Notes: a model not told the origin generated them from the sequence alone. Positions 7,289-15,852 are shown, counted from the first letter of the stretch. The stretch: DNA of 64,000 bases from Cellulomonas marina (GCF_900111925.1 NZ_FOKA01000012.1:1-64000), one strand, 5' to 3'. Translations and numbers: made by a program.

Positions 7289-8941
7289 TCAGGGCACGCC
7301 GGCGAGCGCGCGCCCGTGCCCGACGAGCGCGAGGTCGGACCCGGGCGGGCCGACGAGGCTCACGCCGACCGGCGCGGGCCCGAGCGGCGACGGCACGACG
7401 AGCGCCGGCACCGACAGGGCCGGCAGGCCGCCGAGGCCCGCGAGCGCCGTCGTGCGCAGGGTCGCCCCGCGGACGGCCTCGAGGGTCTCGGCGTCCGCCG
7501 TCCGGGACGGGGCCGGCCCGGGGGCCGTCGGCAGCACGAGCAGGGCGTCGTCGGCGACGAGGGCCCGCACGCGGTCGCGCAGGACCTCCGCGGCGGCGCG
7601 CGCGGCGGCCTCGTCGGCGGACGTGATCGTCGCGGCGACGGCGAACCGCTCGCGCACGCCCGGACCCAGCGCATGCGGCTGCGCGGTCACCCAGGCGCCG
7701 TGGGCGCGCCAGGCCTCGGCGCCCTGCACCGTGCGGAAGGCGTCGAGCCAGTGGTCGAGCGGGCCGACCTCGACGGTCTCGACCACGACGCCGTGCCCGT
7801 CGCGCACCCCGTCGAGCCAGGCGGTGAAGGCCGCCCGGGTGCCGGGCTCCGCGACGGCGAGGGCTTCGGCCGGCACCCGAAGGCGCAGGGGTCCGCCCGT
7901 GCCGTCCGTCGCCCCCGGCAGGCACCAGCGGACCACGGCCTCCAGCGTCGCCCCGTCACGGGTCAGCCACCCCACCGTGTCGAACGACGGCGCCAGGGGC
8001 AGCACCCCCTCCCGCGGCACGAGCCCGTGGGTGGTGCGCAGGCCCCACAGGCCCTGGTAGCTCGCGGGCACCCGCACCGAGCCGGCGGTGTCGGTGGCCA
8101 GGCCCACGTCGGCCTGGCCGGTGGCGACCGCGCTCGCGGGCCCGCTCGACGAGCCCCCCGGCAGGGCGCCCGGCACCGCGCCGTTGACGGGCGTGCCGTG
8201 GTGCGCGTTGACGCCGGCGATGCTGTACGCGAGCTCGTCGGTGCGGGCGATGCCGCGCACCGACGCGCCGCCGTCCAGCAGGTCCGCGACCGCGGGGGCG
8301 TGCGCGCGCTCCGGCGACGCCCCGCGCAGCCACGCGGGGTTGCCGGCACCGACCGGGTGCCCGGCCACGGCGACCACGTCCTTCACCGCGACGTGCAGCC
8401 CGGCGAGCGGCCCGGTCGCCGCGCCCGCGTGCAGGGGGTCGCCGACCACCCGCCAGACGGCGCGGTCGAGGGCGGCCGGCCGGCCGGTGACGTGGGCGGC
8501 GAGGACCCGCCACGTGCCGTCGTCGTCCGTCCACACCTGCGTCTGCAGGCCCGACCCGCCGCCGGCGTAGGCGGACACCCCGACGAGGAGCCACGTCCCG
8601 GGCGCGAGCCGCCGCGCCTCGAGCCGGGCCGTCCGGCGGGGCGCCACGCCACCGCGCGCGCTGCGGAAGGCGCGGATGGCGTCGTGCCCGACGAGCAGCC
8701 CCGCGGCGTCGCCGCGCAGCGTCCCGGGCCCGGCGACGAACGCGTCGTCGAGCGCGACGAGGTCGTCCGCCGCGAGCGCGGCCTCGTAGGCGTCGAGAGC
8801 CACCAGCAGCGCCGCGGGCACGGTCTCCCCCGTCCGCGGGTCGACGACGGGATCGGCGGGGGTATCGACGGGGGTATCGACGGGGGTATCGACGGGGTCG
8901 ACCACCGGGCCGGCGGACGGCGCGGTCACCGGTCCCGTCAC
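7289..8941 (-). CDS. AtzH-like domain fused to an amidase-signature hydrolase
   Basis: The product has 550 residues. A Pro/Asp/Thr-rich start (about 1-40) contains PVDT repeats. An AtzH-like (NTF2-fold, DUF3225) domain covers about 41-154, and an amidase-signature domain runs from about 165 to the end. The Ser-cisSer-Lys triad is visible: K187 in VAVKDVV, a serine of GGSSSG at 264-266, and S288 in TDTAGSVRVP. AtzH of the cyanuric-acid pathway acts on a carboxylated urea, and amidase-signature enzymes there act on carboxybiuret or allophanate. Oxalurate, oxamate or allophanate are therefore logical substrates next to PucG. That is inference, and a different amide could be used. The GTG start (8941) forms a GTGA overlap with the acetamidase-type gene. 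The amidase domain has the usual length. Confidence 0.8.
   Translation of the reverse strand: MTGPVTAPSAGPVVDPVDTPVDTPVDTPADPVVDPRTGETVPAALLVALDAYEAALAADDLVALDDAFVAGPGTLRGDAAGLLVGHDAIRAFRSARGGVAPRRTARLEARRLAPGTWLLVGVSAYAGGGSGLQTQVWTDDDGTWRVLAAHVTGRPAALDRAVWRVVGDPLHAGAATGPLAGLHVAVKDVVAVAGHPVGAGNPAWLRGASPERAHAPAVADLLDGGASVRGIARTDELAYSIAGVNAHHGTPVNGAVPGALPGGSSSGPASAVATGQADVGLATDTAGSVRVPASYQGLWGLRTTHGLVPREGVLPLAPSFDTVGWLTRDGATLEAVVRWCLPGATDGTGGPLRLRVPAEALAVAEPGTRAAFTAWLDGVRDGHGVVVETVEVGPLDHWLDAFRTVQGAEAWRAHGAWVTAQPHALGPGVRERFAVAATITSADEAAARAAAEVLRDRVRALVADDALLVLPTAPGPAPSRTADAETLEAVRGATLRTTALAGLGGLPALSVPALVVPSPLGPAPVGVSLVGPPGSDLALVGHGRALAGVP
8858..8893. repeat. 12-bp tandem repeat (gggggtatcgac x3)
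   Basis: Three exact 12-bp units near the 5' end of the AtzH-like/amidase gene encode the repeat PVDT in an N-terminal linker. Copy changes keep frame. Confidence 0.95.
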
Positions 8942-10173
8942 GGCTGCACGCCCGGCGCCGGCGCCGCGGGCGACGCCGCCACCCCGGGGTCCCCCAGCAC
9001 GGGCACGGGGGCGGCGGCCGGCGGCACGTCGGCGAAGTCGGCGAGCCGGATGCGCGCGTGCGCCCCGCACACGCGGTCGACGACCTGCGAGATGTCGACG
9101 TCGGTGGCCGCGGACAGGTAGGCGAAGGCGAGGTGCTCGGCCATGCCGTACCGGGCGACGAGCACGGCCAGCGCCGCCCGCACGCAGCGGCGCACCGCCT
9201 CGTCGAGGTCCGGGTCGAGGCCGGTCGGCACGAGGTGCTCGGGCGTGCGCAGCAGCGGCCCGTCGAGCTCGCCCAGGGCCGCCAGGGCCTGTGCGCGCGG
9301 CACCACGTCCACGCGCAGCCGCACCCGCAGGGACGCCTCGAGCGCCGTGAGCGCCACCTCGCCGTCGCCCTGCGCGAAGTGCGGGTCCCCGACGTACAGG
9401 CCCCCACCGGGCACCTGCACCGGCAGGTAGAGCGTCGTGCCGACCTGCAGGAGGTTGATGTCGATGTTGCCGCCGTGCGCGCCGGGCGGCACGGAGTGGG
9501 CGCGCTCGTCGCCCGCCGTGGCGACGCCGACGATCCCGAGGAACGGCGCGAGCGGCAGCGCCACCACCCGCGCCCCGCCGTCCTGCAGCGGCAGCAGCCC
9601 GACGAGGCCGTCGCCGCGACGCCCGACCGGCGTGAACACCGACACCGCGCGCTCGCCGCGCGGCAGCTCCCCCGGCAGCGCGCCGCGGCCGTGACGGTTG
9701 GAGATGACGCCGTAGGGCACGCGGGGGTCGGCGGCGAGGACCGTCACCGCCAGCAGGTCACCCGGCTGCGCCCCCTCCACGTGCACGGGCCCCGTGACGA
9801 CGTGCGGGCCGTCGGAGGCGGGGTCGCGGTGACAGGCCGCCGCGACCTCCACGGCGTCGCGCAGCACGTGCGGCGCGCTCACGCCGTGCCCCGTGAAGTA
9901 GGCGAGCGGGTCCGAGCCCTGGTCCTCGAGCAGGCCCTCGTGGCTGACGGTGTCGACGACGAGCTCGTCGCCCGCGGCCAGGCGCAGCACGGGCGCGTCG
10001 GCCGCGCACGGCAGGCGGCCCCACAGCACGGTCCCCGGCGTGGACGGCAGGTAGGCGACGCCCTCCGGCAGGCCCTCGCCGGGCTGCAGCACCGGCACGG
10101 CGGGACGCGCGAGGACCGCGACGACCGGTGTGGCGGCCGGTGCGGCGGCCGGTGCGCTCGGCGGGGTGGTCAC
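8938..10173 (-). CDS. acetamidase/formamidase family protein
   Basis: This 411-residue protein belongs to the FmdA/AmdA family, metal-dependent cytoplasmic hydrolases that release ammonia from formamide, acetamide or related short amides. Family features include PGDLLAVTVLA, the block GGNIDINLLQVGTTLYLPVQVPGG (written here in two parts: GGNIDINLLQVG and TTLYLPVQVPGG), YVGDPHFAQGDGEVALTALE, and the C-terminal YLSAATDVDISQVVD. Length is normal apart from an Ala/Pro-rich first 20 residues and tail. It is the first gene of the run that continues into the amidase fusion, pucG and allC. It may therefore take an amide produced in ureide breakdown rather than environmental formamide. The GTG start at 10173 has CCGGAGG 8-9 nt upstream. 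It diverges from the DUF1275 gene. Confidence 0.8.
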   Translation of the reverse strand: MTTPPSAPAAAPAATPVVAVLARPAVPVLQPGEGLPEGVAYLPSTPGTVLWGRLPCAADAPVLRLAAGDELVVDTVSHEGLLEDQGSDPLAYFTGHGVSAPHVLRDAVEVAAACHRDPASDGPHVVTGPVHVEGAQPGDLLAVTVLAADPRVPYGVISNRHGRGALPGELPRGERAVSVFTPVGRRGDGLVGLLPLQDGGARVVALPLAPFLGIVGVATAGDERAHSVPPGAHGGNIDINLLQVGTTLYLPVQVPGGGLYVGDPHFAQGDGEVALTALEASLRVRLRVDVVPRAQALAALGELDGPLLRTPEHLVPTGLDPDLDEAVRRCVRAALAVLVARYGMAEHLAFAYLSAATDVDISQVVDRVCGAHARIRLADFADVPPAAAPVPVLGDPGVAASPAAPAPGVQP

Positions 10174-10292
10174 GGGCGGGTACCTCCGGGGGACGGGACG
10201 GGCAGGACCGGAACCGGTAGGACCGGGGCGCGGCGGGCGGCGGCGGGACGGGCGAGGGCGGGACGGGCGGCGGTCGCCGGGTCGGCGGCTGC

Positions 10293-10298
10293 CAGGAT
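10293..10298 (+). promoter_or_regulatory. -10-like hexamer of the DUF1275 gene
   Basis: CAGGAT lies 7 nt before the GTG at 10306. Together with the lack of a convincing Shine-Dalgarno this suggests a leaderless start at 10306 rather than the ATG at 10297. Confidence 0.35.
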
Positions 10299-10305
10299 GT
10301 GCGCC

Positions 10306-11040
10306 GTGACCTCCCCGCGCGCCCCCCGTGACCCCGCCCGCCTGCACCTGGTGCTCATGCTGGCGCTGACCTTCACGACCGGGATCGTCGACGCCGTCGG
10401 GTACCTCGGCCTGGACCGGGTCTTCACCGCGAACATGACGGGCAACGTCGTCATCCTCGGCATGGCGCTCGCGGGCTCGGACGACCTGCCGGTGCTCGGC
10501 CCGGCGCTCGCCCTGGTCGGCTTCATGCTGGGGGCCGCCGTCGGCGGACGCGTCACGGCTCGGGCCCCGCAGGGCTGGAGCGGCCGGTCGACCGGCACCT
10601 TCGCGGCGACGGGGGTCCTCGCGCTCGGGCTGGGCGTCGCGGCGCTGCTCGAGCCGCCCGCCGAGCGCACGGTCTGGGCCTTCGCGGTGACGACGGTGCT
10701 GGCCGTGGCGATGGGGCTGCAGGCGGCCACCGCCCGCCGGCTCGCGGTCAAGGACGTCACCACCGTCGTCGTCACCTCCACGCTCACGGGGCTGGCGGCC
10801 GACTCCCGCCTGGCGGGCGGCACCGGTGCGGGCTGGGCGCGGCGGCTGCTCGCGGTGGTGCTCATCCTGGCCGGTGCGGGGGTCGGCGCGCTGCTGCTGC
10901 ACGTGGGCGGGCAGTCGGGCGTGGGGACGGGCATGGTCATCGCGGGCGTGGCGACGCTCGTCGCGGCCACCGTCGGCCACCGCTGGGCGCACCACCGCCG
11001 CACCCCGGCACCCGCCGCACCGGACGCCGCCCGCGCCTGA
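10306..11040 (+). CDS. DUF1275 (YoaK-like) membrane protein
   Basis: The product has 244 residues and six to seven hydrophobic helices. It carries the family start TFTTGIVDAVGYLGLDRVFTANMTGNVVILG, seen here as TGIVDAVGYLGL and FTANMTGNVV, and a second-half VTSTLTGLAAD. DUF1275 proteins are bacterial inner-membrane proteins of unknown transport or permease function. The gene sits between two ureide-catabolic runs, convergent with allB (9 bp between stops) and divergent from the acetamidase-type gene. A role in moving a pathway compound is possible but unsupported by sequence. The tail is short, basic, then Ala/Pro-rich. Confidence 0.8.
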   Translation: MTSPRAPRDPARLHLVLMLALTFTTGIVDAVGYLGLDRVFTANMTGNVVILGMALAGSDDLPVLGPALALVGFMLGAAVGGRVTARAPQGWSGRSTGTFAATGVLALGLGVAALLEPPAERTVWAFAVTTVLAVAMGLQAATARRLAVKDVTTVVVTSTLTGLAADSRLAGGTGAGWARRLLAVVLILAGAGVGALLLHVGGQSGVGTGMVIAGVATLVAATVGHRWAHHRRTPAPAAPDAARA

Positions 11041-11049
11041 CGGCCCCGC

Positions 11050-12456
11050 CTAGGCACCGGTGGGCACCGGGAGCAGGGTCCGGCCGAGCCCGGGCTGCAC
11101 GACCGCACCGCCCGTGACGACGGGCACGCCGTGCAGCCAGACGTCCCGGACGCGGCCGACGAGGCGCCGGCCGTCGTAGGGCGTCACCTTGTTGCGGTGC
11201 TCGAGCCGCTCGACGTCGACGACGTGCTCCTCGTCGGGCGCCCAGGTGACGAGGTGGGCGGGCGCCCCGACGACGAGCTCGCCGAGGCCGGGCAGGCCCG
11301 CCACGCGCGCCGGCCCGGTCGTGAACGCCGGCAGCAGGGCCGCGAGCGGCACCCCGCGGCGGCGGGCCTCGTCGGCCACGACGGTGAAGCCGAGCTGCAG
11401 TCCGGCGATGCCGCCCCACGACAGCCCGAAGTCCCCGCCCGCGACGTGCTTGAGGTCCGCCGTCGCGGGCGAGTGGTCGGACACGACCGCGTCGATCGTC
11501 CCGTCGACGACGGCGTCCCACAGCGCGTCCGCGTTCGAGGCCGAGCGGATCGGCGGGCAGCACTTGTACTGCGTGCCGGCGTCCGGGACGTCCTCCGCGT
11601 GCAGGACGAGGTAGTGCGGGCAGGTCTCGACGGTGACCGGCAGCCCCTCGGCCCTCGCCGCGCGGAGCAGCGGCAGCGCGCCGGCGTCGGACAGGTGCAG
11701 CACGTGGGCCCGCGCACCCGTGCGACGCACGCCCTCGACCACGCGCGCGATCGCCGCCCGCTCGCTCGCCGGCGGCCGGGAGGCGAGGAAGTCGGCGTAG
11801 ACCGGGCCGAGGCGCCCGTCGGGCGCGGCGGGCAGCAGCGCCTCCGGGTCCTCCGCGTGCACGACGAGGACCGTGCCCAGCGCGGCCACCTCCGCCAGCG
11901 CGGCCGCCAGCCCCGCCGGGTCCAGGTGGCCGAACTCGTCCACCCCGGACGGCGTCAGGAACGCCTTGAACCCGCGCACGCCGCGGGCGTGCAGCGGGGC
12001 GAGCGACCCCAGGGTCTCCGGCACGGCCCCGCCCCAGAACGCGACGTCGACGCTCAGCTTCCCTGCCGCCGCCGCGAGCTTGGCGTCGAGCGCGGCCGGG
12101 GTCGTCGTGGGCGGCACCGAGTTCAGCGGCATGTCGACGATGGTCGTCACGCCGCCGGCGGCCGCGGCCCGCGTCGCCGACGTGAAGCCCTCCCACCGCG
12201 TGCGGCCCGGCTCGTTGACGTGCACGTGGCTGTCGACGAGACCTGGCAGCAGGACCTCGTCGGCGCCGAGCACGACGTCCGCGTCCGCAGGGCCCGGCGG
12301 CGCCGCGAGGGTCTCCACCGCGGCGACCACGCCGTCCTCGGCGCGAACCCGGGCCGGGAGGAACGCCCCGCCGACCCAGGCCCGGGCCGCGGCCACGGTG
12401 AGCGTCGCCCCGGTCGGCCCCTGGACGGAGGGGAGCGCCGCGGCGTGGTCGCTCAC
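11050..12456 (-). CDS. allB: allantoinase
   Basis: This 468-residue cyclic amidohydrolase would open allantoin to allantoate. The binuclear-metal residues are in place: H77 and H79 (DSHVHVNEPGR), the carboxylatable K164 (RGFKAF), H200 (VVHAED), H254 (VLHLSD) and D327 (VSDHSP). The sequence NEPGRTRWEGF and the block YKCCPPIR are typical of allantoinase rather than dihydroorotase or hydantoinase. It is the third gene of the NCS1 permease-racemase-allB run. Its GTG start (12456) overlaps the racemase TGA as GTGA, so the three genes are almost certainly cotranscribed. It ends 9 bp from the convergent DUF1275 stop. Confidence 0.92.
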   Translation of the reverse strand: MSDHAAALPSVQGPTGATLTVAAARAWVGGAFLPARVRAEDGVVAAVETLAAPPGPADADVVLGADEVLLPGLVDSHVHVNEPGRTRWEGFTSATRAAAAGGVTTIVDMPLNSVPPTTTPAALDAKLAAAAGKLSVDVAFWGGAVPETLGSLAPLHARGVRGFKAFLTPSGVDEFGHLDPAGLAAALAEVAALGTVLVVHAEDPEALLPAAPDGRLGPVYADFLASRPPASERAAIARVVEGVRRTGARAHVLHLSDAGALPLLRAARAEGLPVTVETCPHYLVLHAEDVPDAGTQYKCCPPIRSASNADALWDAVVDGTIDAVVSDHSPATADLKHVAGGDFGLSWGGIAGLQLGFTVVADEARRRGVPLAALLPAFTTGPARVAGLPGLGELVVGAPAHLVTWAPDEEHVVDVERLEHRNKVTPYDGRRLVGRVRDVWLHGVPVVTGGAVVQPGLGRTLLPVPTGA

Positions 12457-13211
12457 CGCGACACCGCCGGCACCCGCGGCGCGACGGTGAAGCCGGCGAG
12501 CAGGCCGGCCACGGGCTTGGGCGGCGGCGGGGCGTACTCCCCGCCGGCCCCCGGCCGCAGCCCGATCCCGACGAGGGCCGCCACCAGGGCGGTCGCCGCC
12601 GCGACCCCGTCCACGACCGGCACGCCGACCTCCGCCGAGACGTGGGCGCACAGCTCCGCCATGCCGGCGCAGCCGAGGACGACGACGTCGGCGCCGTCCT
12701 CGACCACCGCGCGCCGGCACCGCTCGGTGACGGCCTCGCGGGCGCCCGAGCGCGGGTCCTCGAGCGCCAGGACGGGGATCTCGACCGCGTGCACCCCGGC
12801 GCACGCGCCGGCGAACCCGTACCGGTCGACGAGCTCGCGGGCCCGCCCGACGGTGCGGCCGAGCGTCGTCACGACCGAGAACCGCCGGCCCACCATCGTG
12901 GCCGCGTGCATGGCGGCCTCCGCGATGCCGAGGACCGGGCCGCGGGCCAGCTCGCGCGCGGCGTCGAGGCCCGGGTCGCCGAAGCAGGCCAGGACGTAGC
13001 CGTCCACGCCCTCGCGCTCGCCGATCGCGACCTGCTCGAGGACGCCCGGGACCGCCAGGGCCTCCTCGTAGTGGCTCTCGATGGACGCCGGTCCCATGGT
13101 GGGATGCACCGCGTCCACCACCGCGCCGGGCGGGGCCGCTGCGGCCGCCGCCCGGCCGGCGAGCAGCGTCATGCTCGCCGTGGTGTTGGGGTTGATGACC
13201 CGGAGGTGCAT
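12453..13211 (-). CDS. Asp/Glu/hydantoin racemase family protein, probable allantoin racemase
   Basis: This 252-residue protein has the racemase fold with the two catalytic cysteines in their usual contexts: YVLACFGDPGLDAAREL in the first half and VVVLGCAGMAEL in the second. HyuE-type hydantoin racemases and bacterial allantoin racemases share this pattern. Position between the permease and allantoinase makes interconversion of allantoin enantiomers the likely role, which matters because allantoinases can be stereoselective. The start codon ATG (13211) shares one base with the permease stop. It ends in an overlap with allB. The C-terminal tail beyond about residue 225 is Gly/Pro-rich. Confidence 0.8.
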   Translation of the reverse strand: MHLRVINPNTTASMTLLAGRAAAAAAPPGAVVDAVHPTMGPASIESHYEEALAVPGVLEQVAIGEREGVDGYVLACFGDPGLDAARELARGPVLGIAEAAMHAATMVGRRFSVVTTLGRTVGRARELVDRYGFAGACAGVHAVEIPVLALEDPRSGAREAVTERCRRAVVEDGADVVVLGCAGMAELCAHVSAEVGVPVVDGVAAATALVAALVGIGLRPGAGGEYAPPPPKPVAGLLAGFTVAPRVPAVSR

Positions 13212-14809
13212 CAGGCGGTCGCCCGCGTGCTCGTCGCCGGGGCGCCGTCCGCCTGGCCGACCGAGACCTGCGGGTCCGTCGGGTCCAGGAGCGGGATCTG
13301 CGGGTTCCGGCGCTCGAGGAGCACCATGACGGCGTACCCCAGCGCGCAGCCGATGAACCAGGAGTACGAGGCGATCCAGCGGACGTCCACCGCGCCCGCG
13401 CCGCCGCCGCTGAGGTCGAAGACCGTCTTGGGCAGGACCGCCGAGGCGATGGAGACCACGCCGGCGATGGCCGTGGCGGCCAGGGCGTTGCGGTTGTACC
13501 CGCCGGAGAACCAGTACCGGCCCGTGGTCGCCATCGTGAACATGTCGTCCACGTGCACCCGCTGGCGGCCGATGACGTAGTAGCCGGCGATGAGGATGCC
13601 GAGCAGCGGGCCGATGAGGGCGCCGAGCACGCCGAGCGTGTAGTGGATGGCGTCGGCGTTGCCGTACCAGTTCCACGGCGTCAGCAGCACGGAGCCGACC
13701 GCGGCGATCATGCCGCCGGCGCGCCAGGAGATCTTCTGCGGCGAGACGTTCGAGAAGTCGAACGCCGGGGAGATGAAGTTGGCGACGATGTTGATGCCGA
13801 CGGTGGCGGTGACGAACGTGAGGCCGCCGAGCAGGATCGCGAAGGGCGTGTCGATGGCCTCGACCGTGCGGATGGGGTCGGTGAGGAGCTCCCCGAACAC
13901 CGGGACCGTCGCCGAGGCGCAGATGACGGTGAGCACGGAGAAGAAGAGGAAGTTCACCGGCAGGCCGAGCAGGTTGCCGCGCTTGACCGCCGCGAAGGAG
14001 CGGCCGTACCGCGCGAAGTCGCCGAAGTTCAGCATGGGCCCCGAGAAGTACGACACCACGAGCGCGATCGCCGACAGCATGACCGGGATCGAGGCGGCGA
14101 ACGACAGCTGCGGCCCGCTCGAGAGGTTGAGCGAGATGTTCTCCCAGCCCGCCTGCGAGACGAGGTAGACGGCCAGGACGATCATGACGACGTAGACGGC
14201 GGGGCCGGCCCAGTCGATGAAGCGCCGGATCGTCTCCATGCCGCGCCAGAACAGGGCGGCCTGCGCGACCCAGAGGATCGCGTAGGACACGTAGCCGAGC
14301 GCCGACATGCCGAGGAACGTCGGCGCGAGCAGCGCCGCGGAGGACGGGACGAACTTGAGGAAGACGATGTTCAGCGACTCGGCCGCCAGGAACGTCTGCA
14401 CCCCGTACCAGGCCACCGCGATGAGCCCGCGGATGATGGCCGGGATGTTGGCGCCGAGCACGCCGAACACCGCGCGGTTGATGACGGGGTAGGGGACGCC
14501 CGTGCGCTGGCTCGGCTTCGCGACGAGGTTGCAGAAGACCTGGACGATGCAGATGCCGACGACGAGCGAGACGAGCACCTGCCAGGACGCGAGACCGAGC
14601 GCGAACAGCGACCCGGCGGTGACGTACCCGCCGACGCTGTGCACGTCGGACATCCAGAAGGCGAAGATGTTGTACGACGACCAGCGCTGGTCGCGCAGCG
14701 GCGCGAGGTCCTCGTTGGTCAGGCGGGGGTCGTAGACGGCGTGGCCGTCGGTCGCCGGGGTCGCGGCGACCGCGGTGCGGTCGCCGGCGCTGTCGGTGGG
14801 AGCACTCAT
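13211..14809 (-). CDS. NCS1-family permease (allantoin/purine-related)
   Basis: This 532-residue protein has about 12 membrane helices and typical NCS1 sequence: TNEDLAPLRDQRWSSYNIFAFWMSDVHSVGGY, represented by WSSYNIFAFWMSDVHS, then PYPVINRAVFGVLGANIPAI and GPMLNFGDFARYGRS. The family takes up nucleobases, allantoin, hydantoins or thiamine with Na+ or H+ across the cytoplasmic membrane. Leading an operon with a racemase and allantoinase, allantoin is the most likely substrate; uracil or a purine cannot be excluded. The ATG at 14809 is preceded by GAGGTG on the minus strand. It is divergent from the cupin-XRE regulator, and the 264-bp spacer holds the operator candidate. Confidence 0.9.
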   Translation of the reverse strand: MSAPTDSAGDRTAVAATPATDGHAVYDPRLTNEDLAPLRDQRWSSYNIFAFWMSDVHSVGGYVTAGSLFALGLASWQVLVSLVVGICIVQVFCNLVAKPSQRTGVPYPVINRAVFGVLGANIPAIIRGLIAVAWYGVQTFLAAESLNIVFLKFVPSSAALLAPTFLGMSALGYVSYAILWVAQAALFWRGMETIRRFIDWAGPAVYVVMIVLAVYLVSQAGWENISLNLSSGPQLSFAASIPVMLSAIALVVSYFSGPMLNFGDFARYGRSFAAVKRGNLLGLPVNFLFFSVLTVICASATVPVFGELLTDPIRTVEAIDTPFAILLGGLTFVTATVGINIVANFISPAFDFSNVSPQKISWRAGGMIAAVGSVLLTPWNWYGNADAIHYTLGVLGALIGPLLGILIAGYYVIGRQRVHVDDMFTMATTGRYWFSGGYNRNALAATAIAGVVSIASAVLPKTVFDLSGGGAGAVDVRWIASYSWFIGCALGYAVMVLLERRNPQIPLLDPTDPQVSVGQADGAPATSTRATA

Positions 14810-14954
14810 GGGACACCTCGGGGCAGGAGGGGTGGCGTGGGGGCGGTGCTGATGATGGGCGTCGCGCTCGGGGGCGGGCACGGGCCTGGTGCGGCCCCGC
14901 GGCGTCCCGTACGGTGAAGCGCCTCCTGCAGCTGGTGGCTGCTGGGGCGATGCG

Positions 14955-14972
14955 GTGAACCTATGGCTTCAC
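14955..14972. promoter_or_regulatory. candidate operator, GTGAA-n8-TTCAC palindrome
   Basis: In the spacer between the NCS1 permease and the cupin-XRE regulator, GTGAA and TTCAC flank an 8-bp centre that is itself partly symmetric (CC/GG). Additional GTGAA half-sites start at 14914 and 14996 in the same spacer. The local base composition is AT-richer than its surroundings, as expected for a regulatory region. Binding by the adjacent regulator is inference. The rest of this 264-bp spacer shows nothing else I can assign. Confidence 0.5.
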
Positions 14973-15073
14973 AACCCCTGGTCGGTTTCGTCCGTGTGAA
15001 CGTTGCGGGTCGTTCGTGTGCGACACGGTTTCGGGGGGCACGGGGCGGCACGGCTGCGAGGGGAGGCGGGACG

Positions 15074-15778
15074 GTGCTCGACGAGGTCGCGGCGCTCGAG
15101 GGCTTCGACGCGGAGGTGCTCGGCAGCCGGCTGCGGGCGCTGCGGGAGTCCGCCGGCCTGACCCTGCGGGACGTCGCCGGGCGCACCGGCATCTCGACGA
15201 GCGCCGTGTCGCAGATCGAGCGCGGCGTGCTCCGCCCGTCGGTGCACCGCCTCTTCTCGCTCGTCACCGCGCTGGACGCCTCGCTCGTCGACGTCTTCGC
15301 CAGCGCCGGGGGGCCGCCGACGCTGCCGCGGGACGTACCGGCGGGCGGGGCCTCGGCCACGGCGGACGACCACGGCCTGCACGGCGCCGGGCAGGCCGTC
15401 GTCCGCCGGGCCGTCGAGCAGCCCGCCGTCACGCTGGCCGGCGGCGTGACCTTCCGCCGCCTGTCCCCCGGGCCCGTCCACGACGTCGACTTCTTCGAGT
15501 CGACCTACCCGCCCGGTGCGACGGCCGGGGACGCCGACGAGCTGCTCGCCCACCGCGGCTACGAGATCGGCACGGTGACCGCCGGCGAGCTCACGCTCGA
15601 CCTGCCCGACGAGCGCGTCGTCCTGCGCCCCGGCGACTCCGTGTCCTACAGCTGCCGCACCCCGCACCGGCTGAGCAACCGCGGCACGGAGACGGCTGTG
15701 GCGACGTGGCTCATCGTGCACCCGGGTCTCGAGGAGCACCCCGCCCTGCGCGCACCGGCCACCGCGCCGCCGGCCTGA
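15074..15778 (+). CDS. XRE-family transcriptional regulator with C-terminal cupin domain
   Basis: The product has 234 residues. Residues 17-72 form an XRE helix-turn-helix (LRALRESAGLTLRDVA, then TSAVSQIERG). Residues about 150-225 form a small-molecule-binding cupin barrel (ELTLDLPDERVVLRPGDSV, SCRTPHRL). Such HTH-cupin proteins sense a metabolite and commonly regulate the neighbouring catabolic genes. Placed between the divergent NCS1 permease run and uraD-uraH, it is the likely local regulator of ureide use. The ligand could be allantoin, urate or allantoate, but this is unknown. The GTG at 15074 is chosen because GGGAGG lies about 8 nt upstream and the HTH starts shortly after. Upstream in-frame codons lack a binding site. 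Confidence 0.88.
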   Translation: MLDEVAALEGFDAEVLGSRLRALRESAGLTLRDVAGRTGISTSAVSQIERGVLRPSVHRLFSLVTALDASLVDVFASAGGPPTLPRDVPAGGASATADDHGLHGAGQAVVRRAVEQPAVTLAGGVTFRRLSPGPVHDVDFFESTYPPGATAGDADELLAHRGYEIGTVTAGELTLDLPDERVVLRPGDSVSYSCRTPHRLSNRGTETAVATWLIVHPGLEEHPALRAPATAPPA

Positions 15779-15846
15779 GGTCCGGGGACCGCGTCCCGGA
15801 CACGTGCCGGTCACACCGCCGTCACGGCCCGGTGCCGTCCGGCCGC

Positions 15847-15852
15847 TACCGT
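15847..15852 (+). promoter_or_regulatory. -10-like hexamer of uraD
   Basis: TACCGT lies 7 nt before the GTG of uraD (15860), with no ribosome-binding site between, suggesting a leaderless uraD-uraH mRNA. Confidence 0.5.

Noticed and set aside
10297-10305. ATG at 10297 as the start of the DUF1275 gene
   Set aside because: It would lie inside the CAGGAT -10-like box and lacks a ribosome-binding site; the GTG at 10306 fits the leaderless spacing.
11050-12456. allB as dihydroorotase or hydantoinase
   Set aside because: The NEPGR and KCCPPIR segments and the racemase/NCS1 context favour allantoinase; no pyrimidine genes are adjacent.
13553-14917. A plus-strand open frame of about 450 residues opposite the NCS1 permease
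   Set aside because: Its composition is Arg/Asp/Gly/His-rich without hydrophobic core, typical of antisense frames, and it has no start signal.
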